Positions 18,129 to 28,327 are shown, counted from the stretch's first letter. The stretch: DNA of 64,000 nucleotides from Citrobacter sp. 18056 (GCA_902706235.1 CACSJR010000003.1:248001-312000); one strand, 5' to 3'. Notes: generated from the sequence alone by a model not told the origin. Made by a program: numbers and translations.

Positions 18129-19718
18129 TTAGCTTAGCGTAATCAGCTGGCGAGTATATTCCTGCGCCGGTGCGGCAAACACGCGCTGACAGTCACCTTG
18201 CTCAACCACTTCTCCCTGACGCAGTACAATCACCTGATGACACAGCGAACGCACCACATGCAGGTCATGGCTGATAAAGATATAAGCCAGCTGATGCTTT
18301 TGCTGAAGTGATTTCAGAAGGGCGAGGATTTGCGCCTGTACGGTCCGATCGAGCGATGATGTGGGTTCGTCCAGCACTATAAGCTGCGGTTTGAGGATTA
18401 ACGCCCGGGCGATGGCGATGCGTTGGCGCTGACCGCCGGAAAATTCAGCCGGGTAACGCCAGCGGGTTTCCGGATCGAGCCCCACTTCTTTCATCACGCT
18501 AATCACTTGGTTTTCACGCGCGTTACTGCTCAACGCGGGCTGATGAACGCGTAAACCTTCTTCGATAATTTGCAGCACGTTCAGGCGCGGATTCAGCGAT
18601 GAGTTCGGATCCTGAAAAACCACCTGGATCCGGTGACGCAGCGGCAGCATCTGCTTGCGCGAACGGCCCTGAATTTTATGCCCATCAAACGTAATATTGC
18701 CCGCCGAGGCGATTAGACGCAGCAGCGCCAGACCGGTGGTGCTTTTCCCCGATCCAGATTCTCCCACCAGACCCAGCGTTTCACCGGTATTCAGGGTAAA
18801 ACTGATATTGTTGACCACTCTGTTTTCGTCAACTACCCGGCGAAACACGCCTTTGCGAACGGGAAATGCGACCTGCAGGTTTTCTACCTGCAACAGCGGC
18901 GCACTTTCTGGCGGCAGTGGCACGGGCTCACCCGCGGGTTCGCTGTCGAGCAGTTTGATGGTGTAAGGATGCTCAGGTTGGCGGAACAGAGACAGGGCGC
19001 CGCGCTGTTCCACGCAGCGGCCGTTCTGCATCACCGCCACGTTGTCCGCCAGCTTACGTACGATGCTCAGGTTATGGGTGATAAACAGCAAGCCCATGTT
19101 CAGTTCCTGGCGCAACTCGCGCAGCAGTTGCAGAATTTGCGCCTGCACGGACACGTCCAGCGCGGTGGTGGGTTCGTCGGCAATCAACAGTTCCGGGCGC
19201 GTCAACAACGCCATGGCAATCATCACGCGCTGACGTTCGCCGCCGGAAAGCTGATGCGGATAATTGTCCAGCCGTTGGCGAGCATTGCGGATCCCGACGC
19301 GATCCAGGCAGGTCAGGATCTCCCCGCGCGCCGCTTCTTTACGCATTCCCCGGTGCAGGGACAGCACTTCGTACAGCTGTTTTTCCAGAGAATGCAGCGG
19401 GTTGAGCGATACCATCGGTTCCTGGAAAATCATCGCGATGCGATTCCCACGGATCCCCCGCAGCACGCGCTCATTGGCATGCAGCAGGGATTCACCGTGA
19501 AAGCGGATGTCACCGGCCGGATAACTCACCGGCGGCGTGGGCAGCAGGCGCAGAACGGACAGCGCCGACACGCTTTTGCCAGAACCGGATTCCCCGACCA
19601 GCGCCAGCGTTTCCCCGGCTTCCACCTTCAGCGACAGCTCACTCACCACCGTGCGGATTTCTTCCCTGGCGCTGAATGCGATGGAGAGATTATCGATCTC
19701 TAATAATGGTTTCGTCAT
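18129..19718 (-). CDS. yejF: YejF, double ATPase of the YejABEF peptide importer
   Basis: A 529-residue ABC ATPase with two nucleotide-binding domains in one chain, the length of E. coli YejF. Walker A GESGSGKS occurs near residues 40 and 320; signatures LSGGERQRV and FSGGQRQRI and Walker B LLIADEPTTALD and LIVLDEPTSSLD are all intact. It powers import of peptides and of the Trojan-horse antibiotic microcin C. It is the last gene of yejABEF, one base after yejE. Confidence 0.95.
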   Translation of the reverse strand: MTKPLLEIDNLSIAFSAREEIRTVVSELSLKVEAGETLALVGESGSGKSVSALSVLRLLPTPPVSYPAGDIRFHGESLLHANERVLRGIRGNRIAMIFQEPMVSLNPLHSLEKQLYEVLSLHRGMRKEAARGEILTCLDRVGIRNARQRLDNYPHQLSGGERQRVMIAMALLTRPELLIADEPTTALDVSVQAQILQLLRELRQELNMGLLFITHNLSIVRKLADNVAVMQNGRCVEQRGALSLFRQPEHPYTIKLLDSEPAGEPVPLPPESAPLLQVENLQVAFPVRKGVFRRVVDENRVVNNISFTLNTGETLGLVGESGSGKSTTGLALLRLIASAGNITFDGHKIQGRSRKQMLPLRHRIQVVFQDPNSSLNPRLNVLQIIEEGLRVHQPALSSNARENQVISVMKEVGLDPETRWRYPAEFSGGQRQRIAIARALILKPQLIVLDEPTSSLDRTVQAQILALLKSLQQKHQLAYIFISHDLHVVRSLCHQVIVLRQGEVVEQGDCQRVFAAPAQEYTRQLITLS

Positions 19719-19719
19719 C

Positions 19720-20745
19720 TCATACCACCTTGCTGGGGTCGAAGGCGTCGCGCACGGCTTCCCCTATGAAAATCAGCAGCGACAGCAGCACCGCCACCGA
19801 TAAAAACGCGGTGATCCCAAGCCACGGTGCCTGTAAGTTATTTTTGCCCTGCAGCAGCAGTTCGCCCAGCGAAGGCGAACCCAACGGCAATCCAAAACCG
19901 AGGAAATCGAGTGAGGTGAGTGTGGTAATCGAACTGCACAAGATAAACGGCAGGAAGGTCAGTGTCGCGACCATTGCGTTGGGCAGCATATGGCGGAAGA
20001 TAATGCCGCGGTCGCTAACGCCTAGCGCCTGTGCGGCGCGGATATAGTCAAAATTACGCGCACGCAGAAACTCAGCGCGAACCACGCCGACCAGCGTCAT
20101 CCAGCCGAACAGCACGGTTATTGCCAGCAGCCACCAGAAATTAGGCTGAATGACGCTGGAAAGCAGGATAATTAAAAACAGCGTCGGCATTCCGGACCAC
20201 ACTTCGATAAAGCGCTGACCCCACAAATCGATTTCCCCGCCGTAATAGCCCTGCAACGCACCCGCCAGTACGCCCATTACGCTTGAACACAGTGTCAGCA
20301 TCAGGCCAAACAGCAGCGAAATACGGGTGCCGTAAAGAATGCGCGCCAGCACGTCGCCGCCGTTGGCGTCAGTGCCGAGCCAGTTTTGTGCCGACGGTGG
20401 GGCTGGGAAGGGGCGGTCGGTGGAAAAGTTAATCGAGTTAGCGCCAAAGCGAATCGGCGCCCACAGCACGCGGCCGTGATCGCTCAATTGCTTTTGCAGC
20501 CACGGATCCTGAAAATCGGCGGCGGTGGCAAACTGCCCGCCGAAGTCTTTCTCACTGTAGGTTTTCAGCGCCGGGAAATAGATGTCACCGTGATACTGCA
20601 CCACGAGTGGCCTGTCGTTGGCGATAAGCTCTGAACACAGACTGCAGGCAAAAATAATCAGGAACAGCATCAGCGACCAGTAGCCGCGGCGGTTATGGCG
20701 AAAGCGTGCCCAGCGGGCCTGATTGACGGAGCTTAAACGTGGCAT
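19720..20745 (-). CDS. yejE: YejE, permease of the YejABEF importer
   Basis: A 341-residue inner-membrane permease (same length as E. coli). A first helix at about 23-42, a periplasmic loop (about 45-135), then five helices in a DppC/OppC-type domain with the EAA-like loop RAAQALGVSDRGIIFRHMLP that contacts the ATPase. Start and yejB stop share one base (TGATG), so translation is probably coupled. Confidence 0.95.
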   Translation of the reverse strand: MPRLSSVNQARWARFRHNRRGYWSLMLFLIIFACSLCSELIANDRPLVVQYHGDIYFPALKTYSEKDFGGQFATAADFQDPWLQKQLSDHGRVLWAPIRFGANSINFSTDRPFPAPPSAQNWLGTDANGGDVLARILYGTRISLLFGLMLTLCSSVMGVLAGALQGYYGGEIDLWGQRFIEVWSGMPTLFLIILLSSVIQPNFWWLLAITVLFGWMTLVGVVRAEFLRARNFDYIRAAQALGVSDRGIIFRHMLPNAMVATLTFLPFILCSSITTLTSLDFLGFGLPLGSPSLGELLLQGKNNLQAPWLGITAFLSVAVLLSLLIFIGEAVRDAFDPSKVV

Positions 20746-21839
20746 CAGCGGCCCTCAAAATCAATGCGCGGATCGACCAGCGTATAGCTGATATCGCTGA
20801 TGATATTCAGCAGGAGGCCAATCAGGGTGAAAATATACAGCGTGCCAAACATCACCGGATAGTCGCGGGAAACGGTCGCTTCATAGCCGAGCAGGCCTAG
20901 CCCGTTGAGCGAGAACATCACTTCAATCAGCAGCGATCCGGTGAAAAACATGCTAATAAACGTTGCCGGGAACCCTGCTATGACCAGCAGCATGGCATTG
21001 CGGAAGATGTGTTTCCAGAGGATGTTTTTCTCGCTAACCCCTTTGGCGCGGGCGGTGACCACGTACTGCTTACGAATCTCATCCATAAACGAGTTTTTGG
21101 TCAGCATCGTCAGCGCCGCAAAGCCGCCAATCACCGTCGCCAGCACCGGCAGGGTAATGTGCCACAGATAATCGGTGATTTTTTGATACCACGGCAGGGT
21201 ATCGAAATTGGCAGATACCAGCCCGCGCAGCGGGAAGAGGTCGTAATAGCTGCCGCCTGCAAACAGCACAATCAGCACGATGGCGAACAGGAAGGCGGGA
21301 ATAGCGTAGCCGATGATGATGAAAGCGCTGCTCCAGGTGTCGAACCGCGTGCCGTTATGGACCGCTTTACGGATGCCCAGCGGAATCGACACGAGGTAGA
21401 TTATCAGCGTGCTCCATAACCCCAGCGTTATCGAAACCGGGAGGCTTGCTTTGATCAACTGTAAGACCGAAGCACTGCGGAACAGGCTGTCGCCGAAGTC
21501 GAAACGCACGTAGTTCCACAGCATGGTGAAATAGCGCTCGTGCATCGGTTTGTCGAAACCATAACGGTGGGTTATTTCGGCGATCACTTCAGGGTCTAGA
21601 CCACGCCCGCCACGATACTGGCTTTCATTGATATTGCCCACGCCGGTACGGGCATGTGTTGCGCCCATACCTTCTGCGCCGCTGCCCGGCATGCCACCTT
21701 TGGTGCCAAATTCAATGGCTGCAATCGCCTGATCGACAGGGCCGCCGGGGGCAATCTGCACGATGAAAAAGTTGATGGTAATGATGGCCCACAGCGTGGG
21801 GATAACCAACAACAGTCGGCGAATCAGGTAAGCGCCCAT
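20745..21839 (-). CDS. yejB: YejB, permease of the YejABEF importer
   Basis: A 364-residue DppB/OppB-type inner-membrane permease with a helix at about 9-30, a long periplasmic loop carrying [20 protein letters not shown], and a C-terminal membrane domain with the EAA-type loop [19 protein letters not shown]. It begins 9 bases after yejA and ends overlapping the yejE start by one base. Confidence 0.95.
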   Translation of the reverse strand: MGAYLIRRLLLVIPTLWAIITINFFIVQIAPGGPVDQAIAAIEFGTKGGMPGSGAEGMGATHARTGVGNINESQYRGGRGLDPEVIAEITHRYGFDKPMHERYFTMLWNYVRFDFGDSLFRSASVLQLIKASLPVSITLGLWSTLIIYLVSIPLGIRKAVHNGTRFDTWSSAFIIIGYAIPAFLFAIVLIVLFAGGSYYDLFPLRGLVSANFDTLPWYQKITDYLWHITLPVLATVIGGFAALTMLTKNSFMDEIRKQYVVTARAKGVSEKNILWKHIFRNAMLLVIAGFPATFISMFFTGSLLIEVMFSLNGLGLLGYEATVSRDYPVMFGTLYIFTLIGLLLNIISDISYTLVDPRIDFEGR

Positions 21840-21848
21840 CTTTGCTCC

Positions 21849-23663
21849 TTAACGCCGTGCTTCGGGCAGTTTTGCCGCTTTATTGACGTCGTACCACCAG
21901 TTATCGAAGCCCAGAGAATAGATGGGACGAACCGCCGGATGCGAGAATTTATCCCAGTACGCCATACGGTCTGAGGCCATGAACCACATCGGCAGCTGGT
22001 AGTAATTCCAGGTTAGCACGCGGTCCAGCGCGCGCCCAAGTGGCAAAAGTTTCTGTTTGTTACCTTCCCAGTGAATCATCTGTTTAATCAGATTATCAAT
22101 CACCGGGCTGCTGACGCCGGGACCGTTATAGCTGGAGTTGATGTATTCCGACGACCAGGAAATTTGCAGGTCGCTGCCGCTCGGCCACGGCATTGCTCGC
22201 CACGGGCGCGGCATCATGTCGTAATCGCGGGTGCGCATCCGGTTAGTGAGTTGTGACAAATCGACCTGACGAACGTCCATCGTCACGCCGAGGCGCTTCA
22301 AATTGTGCTGGAACGGCATTACCCACTGATTGTTGCCCGCTGACGGCAGCAGCAGTTCGAATTGCAGTGGTTTGCCGGTTTTGGCATTCACGCGCTGCTG
22401 GCCTTTTAGCACCCAACCGGCGTCGGTCAGCAGTTTGTCGGCCTTTAGCAAGTTAGCTCTGTCGAAACCGTTTCCGTTGGATTTCGGCGGCGAATAAATT
22501 GAGGTGAAGACTTCCGGCGGTAAGTCTTTTTTCATTGGGGCCAGCAATACCAACTCGTCGGCGTCGGGATAGCCACGCGCTGCATACTCGGTGTTCTGGA
22601 AATAGCTGTTTGTCCGGCTGTAGGCCCCATAAAACAGTGCTTTATTCATCCATTCAAAATCAAACGCCAGGCCAATGGCTTCGCGCACGGTGCGATCGGC
22701 AAACACCGGACGTTGGGTATTGAACGTCAGCCAGCGAGTGTCCTGCGCGGAGTTGTTTGTCTCTTCTTCTTTGACGATGAAATGGTTGCTGAAGTTTTTG
22801 CCGATGTAGCGCGTGGCCCAGTTTTTCGGGCTGGTTTCGGTGCGGAAATCAAAAGCCCCGGCCTTGAAGGCTTCGAAAGCCACGTTATCGTCGAGATAAT
22901 AGTCGTAGCGAATCGTGTCGAAATTCCAGCGTCCGCGATTCACCGGTAAATCTGCCGCCCAATAGTCTTTCACCCGGGAATAGACCACGTACTGGCCCAT
23001 CTTCCATGCCGTAATTTTATACGGACCGTTGGCCAGCGGCGGAGTGGAGAGCGGATCGCTGAGCTTATGGTTACGCCAGAATTTTTCCGGCATCACCGGC
23101 AGCGTAAACAGGCTCAGCATGTCCTCTTTGCTTGGTTTCGCAAGCTCAATGCGTACGGTCAGCGGCGCGATGGCTTTCACCGTGGTGCCTTTGTAAATTA
23201 GCCGAAACTGTGGCACGCCCTCGGTCATAAACTTGTGAAAGGTGAAGGCGACATCTTCTGCGGTGACTTTGCAGCCGTCATGAAAGCGGGCGCGGGGATT
23301 GATGGTCACTTCGGCCCAGGAAAAGTCGCCAGCATAGCGGGCCATATCCGCAATCAGCGGGTAATAGCTCCCGGGTTCGTCGTCGGAGGTGGTAAACAGG
23401 GCGTCGTACAGCGCATCGGTACGCTCGGCGGCATTGCCACGTAGCGCAAAACGGTTGAAGTTGTCGAAGGTGCCCAGGGCTGACAGCGTGACCGCGCCGC
23501 CTTTCGGTGCCGCCGGATTTACGTAGTCGTAATGGCTAAAGTTAAAAGCGTACTTCGGTTCGCCAATCACGGCGAACGCGTAGCTTTCCTTTATGGTTTG
23601 CGCCTGCGCCGCCGTGAGGGCCAGCAGCGTAAGCATCAATAAACCCATGCGCACAACAATCAC
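21849..23663 (-). CDS. yejA: YejA, periplasmic peptide-binding protein
   Basis: A 604-residue class-C solute-binding protein of the SBP-5 family with a signal peptide ending near AAQAQ (about 22 residues). It feeds oligopeptides and microcin C to YejBEF. KESYAFAVIGEPKYAFNFSH follows the signal; NFNRFALRG and the C-terminal WYDVNKAAKLPEARR match E. coli YejA, which has the same length. First gene of the operon; pdeN lies 64 bases upstream on the same strand. Confidence 0.95.
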   Translation of the reverse strand: MIVVRMGLLMLTLLALTAAQAQTIKESYAFAVIGEPKYAFNFSHYDYVNPAAPKGGAVTLSALGTFDNFNRFALRGNAAERTDALYDALFTTSDDEPGSYYPLIADMARYAGDFSWAEVTINPRARFHDGCKVTAEDVAFTFHKFMTEGVPQFRLIYKGTTVKAIAPLTVRIELAKPSKEDMLSLFTLPVMPEKFWRNHKLSDPLSTPPLANGPYKITAWKMGQYVVYSRVKDYWAADLPVNRGRWNFDTIRYDYYLDDNVAFEAFKAGAFDFRTETSPKNWATRYIGKNFSNHFIVKEEETNNSAQDTRWLTFNTQRPVFADRTVREAIGLAFDFEWMNKALFYGAYSRTNSYFQNTEYAARGYPDADELVLLAPMKKDLPPEVFTSIYSPPKSNGNGFDRANLLKADKLLTDAGWVLKGQQRVNAKTGKPLQFELLLPSAGNNQWVMPFQHNLKRLGVTMDVRQVDLSQLTNRMRTRDYDMMPRPWRAMPWPSGSDLQISWSSEYINSSYNGPGVSSPVIDNLIKQMIHWEGNKQKLLPLGRALDRVLTWNYYQLPMWFMASDRMAYWDKFSHPAVRPIYSLGFDNWWYDVNKAAKLPEARR

Positions 23664-23727
23664 TGATATTTATTCCTTCTGCGGTCATTCGGGCAATTCA
23701 CTCATCTTGTTGAATCATAAGTGACGC

Positions 23728-25290
23728 TCAGACCGTTGTGAAATAATTCTCCGGTTTTGCATGGGCTTCGAGCAGCTTTTCGAGCGTCAGCGGGCGGCTT
23801 ACCCAGTATCCTTGCAGGAAGTTGACGCCGTGTTCGCGCAGCCAGTTCGCCTGTTCCTGGGTTTCCACGCCTTCTGCCACGGTGACCAGATTCATTTTTT
23901 TAGCCAGCGATAACACGGCGTCCAGAACCGGAGAGGTTACCGTTTCGGTGCCGATGGCGTTGATAAAGCCGCGATCGATTTTTAGGTAGTCGAAGGAGTA
24001 ACGCTCCAGATAGATAAGCGCGCTGTGGCCGGTACCGAAATCATCGATCGCAATTTCATAACCTTCATTATGCAGCCATTCAAACAGCTTCATTGCCTGG
24101 CGTTGATTGAGCATGTCACGCTCGGTGATTTCCAGCACCAGCTGGAAGTCGTTCGGTGGCAGCATAGCGCTGAGATCCCGCAGATCCTGCTGGAAACTAT
24201 CTGCCAGCAAATGGGCCGGGGCGATGTTGATCCCAAGCTTTGCGCCCGGCGGGAGTATGCTTTGCAACATCGGCGCGTCTTTGGCTATCAGTTCAAACAG
24301 ATGACGGGTCAGTGGCACAATGAGCTGCTGGGCTTCGGCGAAGCTGATGAACGCGTCAGGAGGAATTTCACCCGCAGCAGGGTGCTTCCAGCGCATTAAC
24401 ACTTCCACTCCGCGAATCTGCATATCCTGGGCATCCACCACGGGTTGATAGACCACCGAGAACTGGTTGCGCTTAATGGCGGTAGTAATTTCCCTGCCCG
24501 GGCGCAAACGGATGGTGAGTACGTAATAGCAAAGCAGGCCAGAAAGCAGGCCGCACATCACGCCCATTAGCAGCGAATATTGTAGATTCTCGACGGCCCA
24601 CGCATCGCCATAGACGTTTACCGTCAGCGGCAGATTGTTGATTTGCGCGCTGCGAATAGGCGTGCCTTTCAGCTCGCTGACCAGCAACGGATGGGGGCTG
24701 AAGGTAGAAATAGCGGTGTTATTGGCGATTATCGAAATGCCACTGAACTGATTCTGGCGTGAGGAGTAGAGGATCCACGGCATCAGGCTGGCGTTAATCG
24801 AGGTGAAAACACCGCGATTCTCCAGCAATGGGCTGCGCACCCAGAGGGCAAACGCGGGGCGCTGCGGTAGCATCGGCGTGCCGGGAAGGATTTCGATATC
24901 CAGAGATTTAGTGAAATCCACCTGCGGCACTAGCTGTTTCATCGGCACGTTCATTTCGCCGGTGGCCGAAGAGCAGGTGGCGTTATTGTTGTTCACCAAC
25001 AGAAAGGCGCGGACGTTGAGGCTAAAGGCGGCTCGGGACGTCAGCTCGGGCGCAACGTCCGTGCAGCGGCTCAGGGTGAGCGGCTGAAGCTTATCAACCG
25101 TATTCAGCAGTTCGCCAAAATAGCCGTTCAGGTATTTCTGCAAATCGTGAATGACGATATCGAATTGTTCAGCACGTTTATGATGGAAAATCATTAGCTG
25201 CGCACTGCCGGCCAGTAAAGCAATCACCACGCCCAGCAACAGACTGGAGAAGAGGATCTTGCGGCCGAGCGAGAAGTAACGCGTGAACAT
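23728..25290 (-). CDS. pdeN: PdeN (Rtn) CSS-motif cyclic-di-GMP phosphodiesterase
   Basis: A 520-residue inner-membrane phosphodiesterase degrading c-di-GMP. Two membrane helices (about 15-35 and 245-265) flank a periplasmic CSS domain, whose redox-active cysteines are visible in LSRCTDVAPEL and NATCSSATGEM. The cytoplasmic EAL domain has EVLMRWKHP (EAL position), NIAPAHLL, EITERDML, and DDFGTGHSALIYLERYSFDYLKID split as usual. In E. coli the CSS disulfide, set by DsbA/DsbB, restrains activity. Start MFTRYF at 25290 fits the E. coli length (518); the frame is open 24 codons further. Confidence 0.93.
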   Translation of the reverse strand: MFTRYFSLGRKILFSSLLLGVVIALLAGSAQLMIFHHKRAEQFDIVIHDLQKYLNGYFGELLNTVDKLQPLTLSRCTDVAPELTSRAAFSLNVRAFLLVNNNNATCSSATGEMNVPMKQLVPQVDFTKSLDIEILPGTPMLPQRPAFALWVRSPLLENRGVFTSINASLMPWILYSSRQNQFSGISIIANNTAISTFSPHPLLVSELKGTPIRSAQINNLPLTVNVYGDAWAVENLQYSLLMGVMCGLLSGLLCYYVLTIRLRPGREITTAIKRNQFSVVYQPVVDAQDMQIRGVEVLMRWKHPAAGEIPPDAFISFAEAQQLIVPLTRHLFELIAKDAPMLQSILPPGAKLGINIAPAHLLADSFQQDLRDLSAMLPPNDFQLVLEITERDMLNQRQAMKLFEWLHNEGYEIAIDDFGTGHSALIYLERYSFDYLKIDRGFINAIGTETVTSPVLDAVLSLAKKMNLVTVAEGVETQEQANWLREHGVNFLQGYWVSRPLTLEKLLEAHAKPENYFTTV

Positions 25291-25400
25291 AGCTTTCTTT
25301 ATCCGTGATATTTGAAACGGTAATTCAATGCGTTGTGACGCAGGGCTGCGTCTTTCCAGCATAGTCTATTTCGCCATCCTGGCAGGCAGAGACGGAAGAA

Positions 25401-25434
25401 GAAAAAAAAAGCACTGCTAAGCAGTGCTTTTTCT
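25401..25434 (-). terminator. Intrinsic terminator of mepS
   Basis: AAAAAGCACTGCTTAGCAGTGC followed by TTTTTTTTTC on the minus strand, 45 bases after the mepS stop; the opposite strand also has a T-run. Clear stem with 8 or more pairs. Confidence 0.85.
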
Positions 25435-25478
25435 GATTCTCGCTGTCAGCCAAGGGAAAACCGACAGCAAGAAGAACA

Positions 25479-26048
25479 TCAGGAACGGCTCAGAACACGT
25501 CGCGCTTCGTTATAGCGCTTGTTCCAGTAGGGCTCACTCATGTTTGAAATCGTCACACCACTGCTGGTGGATGCATGAACGAACTGGTTGTTGCCAATGT
25601 AAATGCCTACATGGCGACCCGTCGACCCGGCGCGGAACAGCACTAAATCACCAGTGCGCAGCTGAGTGCGTTTAATCGACTTGCCCATTTCCTGCTGCTC
25701 GTAAGTAGAGCGGGGCAGATCCATACCAAATTGTTCACGGAAGGTACGCTGGACGAAAGCGGAACAATCGATACCACGTTTCGTTTCGCCACCGAGGCGA
25801 TAGCGTACGCCTTTCCAGCTGGCGTACTGATCCATCAGGCGTGACTTAACGTCAAGATTACGCACCATGGATTCAAATTCATCCTGAGAGGCTTGCAGTG
25901 ACGAAGGATCTTCGTTACCCACAGCATGCGTCTCAGAATGCATATTCTTTGCGGTGTTTGTCGTACTACATGCAGAAAGCAGGACCGCGACTGCTACCGC
26001 GGGTATTGCCCGCAGGATGTATCTCAAAATTGGTTGAGATTTGACCAT
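25479..26048 (-). CDS. mepS: MepS (Spr) murein DD-endopeptidase lipoprotein
   Basis: Outer-membrane lipoprotein that cuts the D-Ala-mDAP cross-links of peptidoglycan so that new strands can be inserted; its level is controlled by the NlpI-Prc protease system. 189 residues. Lipobox LLSAC near residue 26, then an NlpC/P60 domain with catalytic Cys in [13 protein letters not shown] and His in [11 protein letters not shown] and NNQFVHAST. It matches E. coli Spr throughout (188 residues). Confidence 0.97.
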   Translation of the reverse strand: MVKSQPILRYILRAIPAVAVAVLLSACSTTNTAKNMHSETHAVGNEDPSSLQASQDEFESMVRNLDVKSRLMDQYASWKGVRYRLGGETKRGIDCSAFVQRTFREQFGMDLPRSTYEQQEMGKSIKRTQLRTGDLVLFRAGSTGRHVGIYIGNNQFVHASTSSGVTISNMSEPYWNKRYNEARRVLSRS

Positions 26049-26157
26049 GTGATTTATTTTCCCTTGAAGTCCTTAACGATAAAAACCGTTATAAAAATGC
26101 CAACCGTGACGAGACTAAATACCTGTCATCAATGAGACAATTCCCGAAGTGTGAAAC

Positions 26158-26173
26158 TGTGCAGTACTGCACA
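26158..26173. promoter_or_regulatory. Perfect 16-base palindrome upstream of mepS
   Basis: TGTGCAGTACTGCACA is fully self-complementary, 110 bases upstream of mepS. A dimeric regulator site is possible; I do not recognise the regulator. Confidence 0.45.
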
Positions 26174-26416
26174 AATTTATTCACTTCCTGAATTATTTAT
26201 CTCTGGAAAGACAAAACGAGATTGAGATTACCCTATCAAAACCAGGCTGGCTAGCGCTTTTACGGGATTTTTAATAAGAAATTGTGATAGGCAAAGAGAG
26301 GATTCTGCTAACGCGAAAAATAGCGGAAAAGCTGCATGTTAAATAGGCAATTAGCTCATTTTTAAGCAAAATCTGATGACAGGAAAATGATGAGATTGAA
26401 TATTTTTTCTTCAACT

Positions 26417-26450
26417 CATCATCAGGGAGCCAAAGCGATCCCTGATGATG
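26417..26450 (-). terminator. Hairpin after lpxT
   Basis: CATCATCAGGGA and TCCCTGATGATG form a perfect 12-bp stem with a 10-base loop, 15 bases after the lpxT stop. The downstream strand is A-rich rather than T-rich, so Rho-independent termination is possible but not typical; it may also protect the mRNA 3' end. Confidence 0.55.
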
Positions 26451-26464
26451 ATGAATAATTTTAG

Positions 26465-27181
26465 TTAGGAACTTGTTTTGTTTTTGTTATTTGAACCGGG
26501 TAAATGGCGATCAAACAGGGCAATTGTTTTATCACTGAGCGATGTGAGCAGGATCCACGGCATGCCAATCAGGACCGCTGTCAGTGAGCCGACGGCAATA
26601 TCGGTGAACCAATGAGCGCCAATCATTACGCGCGGGAATGCAAAAACCACAAAAATAATCAGGGCTACGGCACCCGCTTTACGGCCAAAATATCGCCACA
26701 TAAAGGTGGAGAATATCAGCAGCATCATCCCATGATCGCCAGGGAAGCTGTCTTTTGATGCGTCCTTAGTCGAAATATGCAGCAGGGAGCTGACCCGATA
26801 GCTGTCAGGGAAAAACAGCGACGGGCTGGCGCGTTTGACCGGCATTATATGTTGGGCGAGTTGGTTAACCACGACTGCCGCCAGCAGCATCACCAGGCCA
26901 ATAATAATAATTTTACGGCGACCCTGTGGCGCTTCTTTCCGCCAGAAGCTGAGCATCACGCAACCCATCGCCAATAGCGAGCAGGCATCAAAGGCCCGAT
27001 TGTTGGTGATGGCGAGGAACCACACATAAATGTGGCTGTCGGCAAGACCCTGATTAAAGAAGTGGAAAATACCGGAGTCCAGCGGGAACCAGAACCCGTG
27101 ATTAGCGGGTAAAAACCAGCTCATAAAGAGGGCCAGACCAGCGATGTTCAGCAGTAATATAAGGGGAATTCGAGTTTTCAT
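26465..27181 (-). CDS. lpxT: LpxT lipid A 1-phosphate phosphotransferase
   Basis: Inner-membrane PAP2-family enzyme that transfers phosphate from undecaprenyl pyrophosphate to lipid A at the periplasmic face, giving the 1-diphosphate form and recycling the carrier lipid. 238 residues, six helices. The phosphatase motifs are visible: KRASPSLFF, KDSFPGDHGMM and RVMIGAHWFTDIAVG. Matches E. coli YeiU/LpxT (237). Confidence 0.95.
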   Translation of the reverse strand: MKTRIPLILLLNIAGLALFMSWFLPANHGFWFPLDSGIFHFFNQGLADSHIYVWFLAITNNRAFDACSLLAMGCVMLSFWRKEAPQGRRKIIIIGLVMLLAAVVVNQLAQHIMPVKRASPSLFFPDSYRVSSLLHISTKDASKDSFPGDHGMMLLIFSTFMWRYFGRKAGAVALIIFVVFAFPRVMIGAHWFTDIAVGSLTAVLIGMPWILLTSLSDKTIALFDRHLPGSNNKNKTSS

Positions 27182-27225
27182 AATAGAGTCTTCAAAGCAG
27201 GTAAAACACGCGCAACATACCGACG

Positions 27226-28203
27226 TTAACTTAAACGAAGCTTCAACAAGGTTGACTGTAGTGCATTCCAGTCAGTCTCGCTGTCATTGATAAGCTCAAT
27301 ACGACTGTCGGGCGGTGCAACGGATTGGGTTTCAATTTGCAGGTCAGCACCCTGACGATTAATACGGACTAATCCTTCCGCAATACGCATCACGCCTTTC
27401 ACCCGCGAAACCGGCGCCAGACGGGCCCATTCCAGCAGGCCAATGGTGTCAAACTGGGTGTCAGCATCAAAAATCCAGCCACAGGCCTGATGGCCCTGAC
27501 CGCTGTTAATGCTGCGACGCCAGCGCTGATGTTCAGGCAAATTCAACGCCGCCAGACCTTTGTTCGAGGCATGGCTATGCGAATGCGCCACGCTCTCGGG
27601 TAGAGCCGCCAGATTCCTGCGTGGTAAATCTAACAATGCGCCGTCGATTGCACCCTGAGTGGCTTGCACATATTGGCGATCACCGCCGTAGGTTTGCCAC
27701 CAGCTATCGAACGCCTGTTGGCTTTCCGGCGTTGTGCGATCGCTTTTGTTCGCCACAATGATATCGGCCGCCGCGAGTTGATCGCGGAAGTTCTCATTGG
27801 CGACCGCTTTTTCATCGAGCAGCTGACGCGGATCGAGCACGCACAGCGTGGCACGCAAATCGATCCACGGTTCATAAACGGGCGCGGTGAGGATATCAAG
27901 TATTTGCTTCGGATGGCCGAGGCCGGTTGGTTCAATCAACAGGCGATCCGGTTTGCCCTGACGCAGCAGGGTGTTGAGTCCAACCTGCATCGGCAACCCA
28001 TTGACGCAACACATGCAGCCGCCGGGGATCTCTTTGAGCAGCGCTCCACTGTCAGCCAGCAGCGCTCCGTCGATACCGACTTCGCCGAATTCATTGACCA
28101 GCACCGCCCACTTTTCATCAGCCGGTTTATGCGCCAGTAAATGGAGAATGGAGGTCGTTTTACCGCTGCCGAGAAAGCCGGTAATCAGGTTCGTTAGCGT
28201 CAC
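27226..28203 (-). CDS. yeiR: YeiR, COG0523-family metal-binding GTPase
   Basis: A 325-residue G3E GTPase of the zinc-chaperone-like COG0523 family; E. coli YeiR binds zinc and has zinc-stimulated GTPase activity. Walker A GFLGSGKTTS (about 8-17), the metal motif GGCMCCVNG, NKSD for guanine recognition, and a short His-rich segment SVAHSHSHAS between the two domains. Start is GTG 28203 with TGGAG seven bases upstream, matching E. coli length (328); the frame is open 15 codons further without similarity. Confidence 0.93.
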   Translation of the reverse strand: MTLTNLITGFLGSGKTTSILHLLAHKPADEKWAVLVNEFGEVGIDGALLADSGALLKEIPGGCMCCVNGLPMQVGLNTLLRQGKPDRLLIEPTGLGHPKQILDILTAPVYEPWIDLRATLCVLDPRQLLDEKAVANENFRDQLAAADIIVANKSDRTTPESQQAFDSWWQTYGGDRQYVQATQGAIDGALLDLPRRNLAALPESVAHSHSHASNKGLAALNLPEHQRWRRSINSGQGHQACGWIFDADTQFDTIGLLEWARLAPVSRVKGVMRIAEGLVRINRQGADLQIETQSVAPPDSRIELINDSETDWNALQSTLLKLRLS

Positions 28204-28286
28204 GTTGGCTCCAGAATGAACATCTGTAATAAAGTCACAGGTGCGCAATATCCTGGCGAAAAATGACGTAAAAGAGAAGACTTAGG

Positions 28287-28311
28287 GCGGACAGACAACA
28301 TATCTGTCCGC
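28287..28311 (-). terminator. Hairpin after yeiQ
   Basis: GCGGACAGA and TCTGTCCGC form a perfect 9-bp stem with a 7-base loop in the yeiQ-yeiR gap. It is followed by a broken T-run (TCTTCTCTTTT) on the minus strand. It may end yeiQ transcription or reduce read-through into yeiR. Confidence 0.55.
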
Positions 28312-28327
28312 TAAATAGCAGGATCTG

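Larger units (their letters stand above)
26049..26464. other. Intergenic region mepS-lpxT, AT-rich
   Basis: 416 bases without a gene. It must hold the mepS promoter at its left end. A perfect 16-base palindrome TGTGCAGTACTGCACA lies at 26158-26173 and a 12-bp inverted repeat at its right end (26417-26450, the presumed lpxT terminator). The rest is AT-rich and shows no ORF with a plausible ribosome binding site. Confidence 0.6.
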
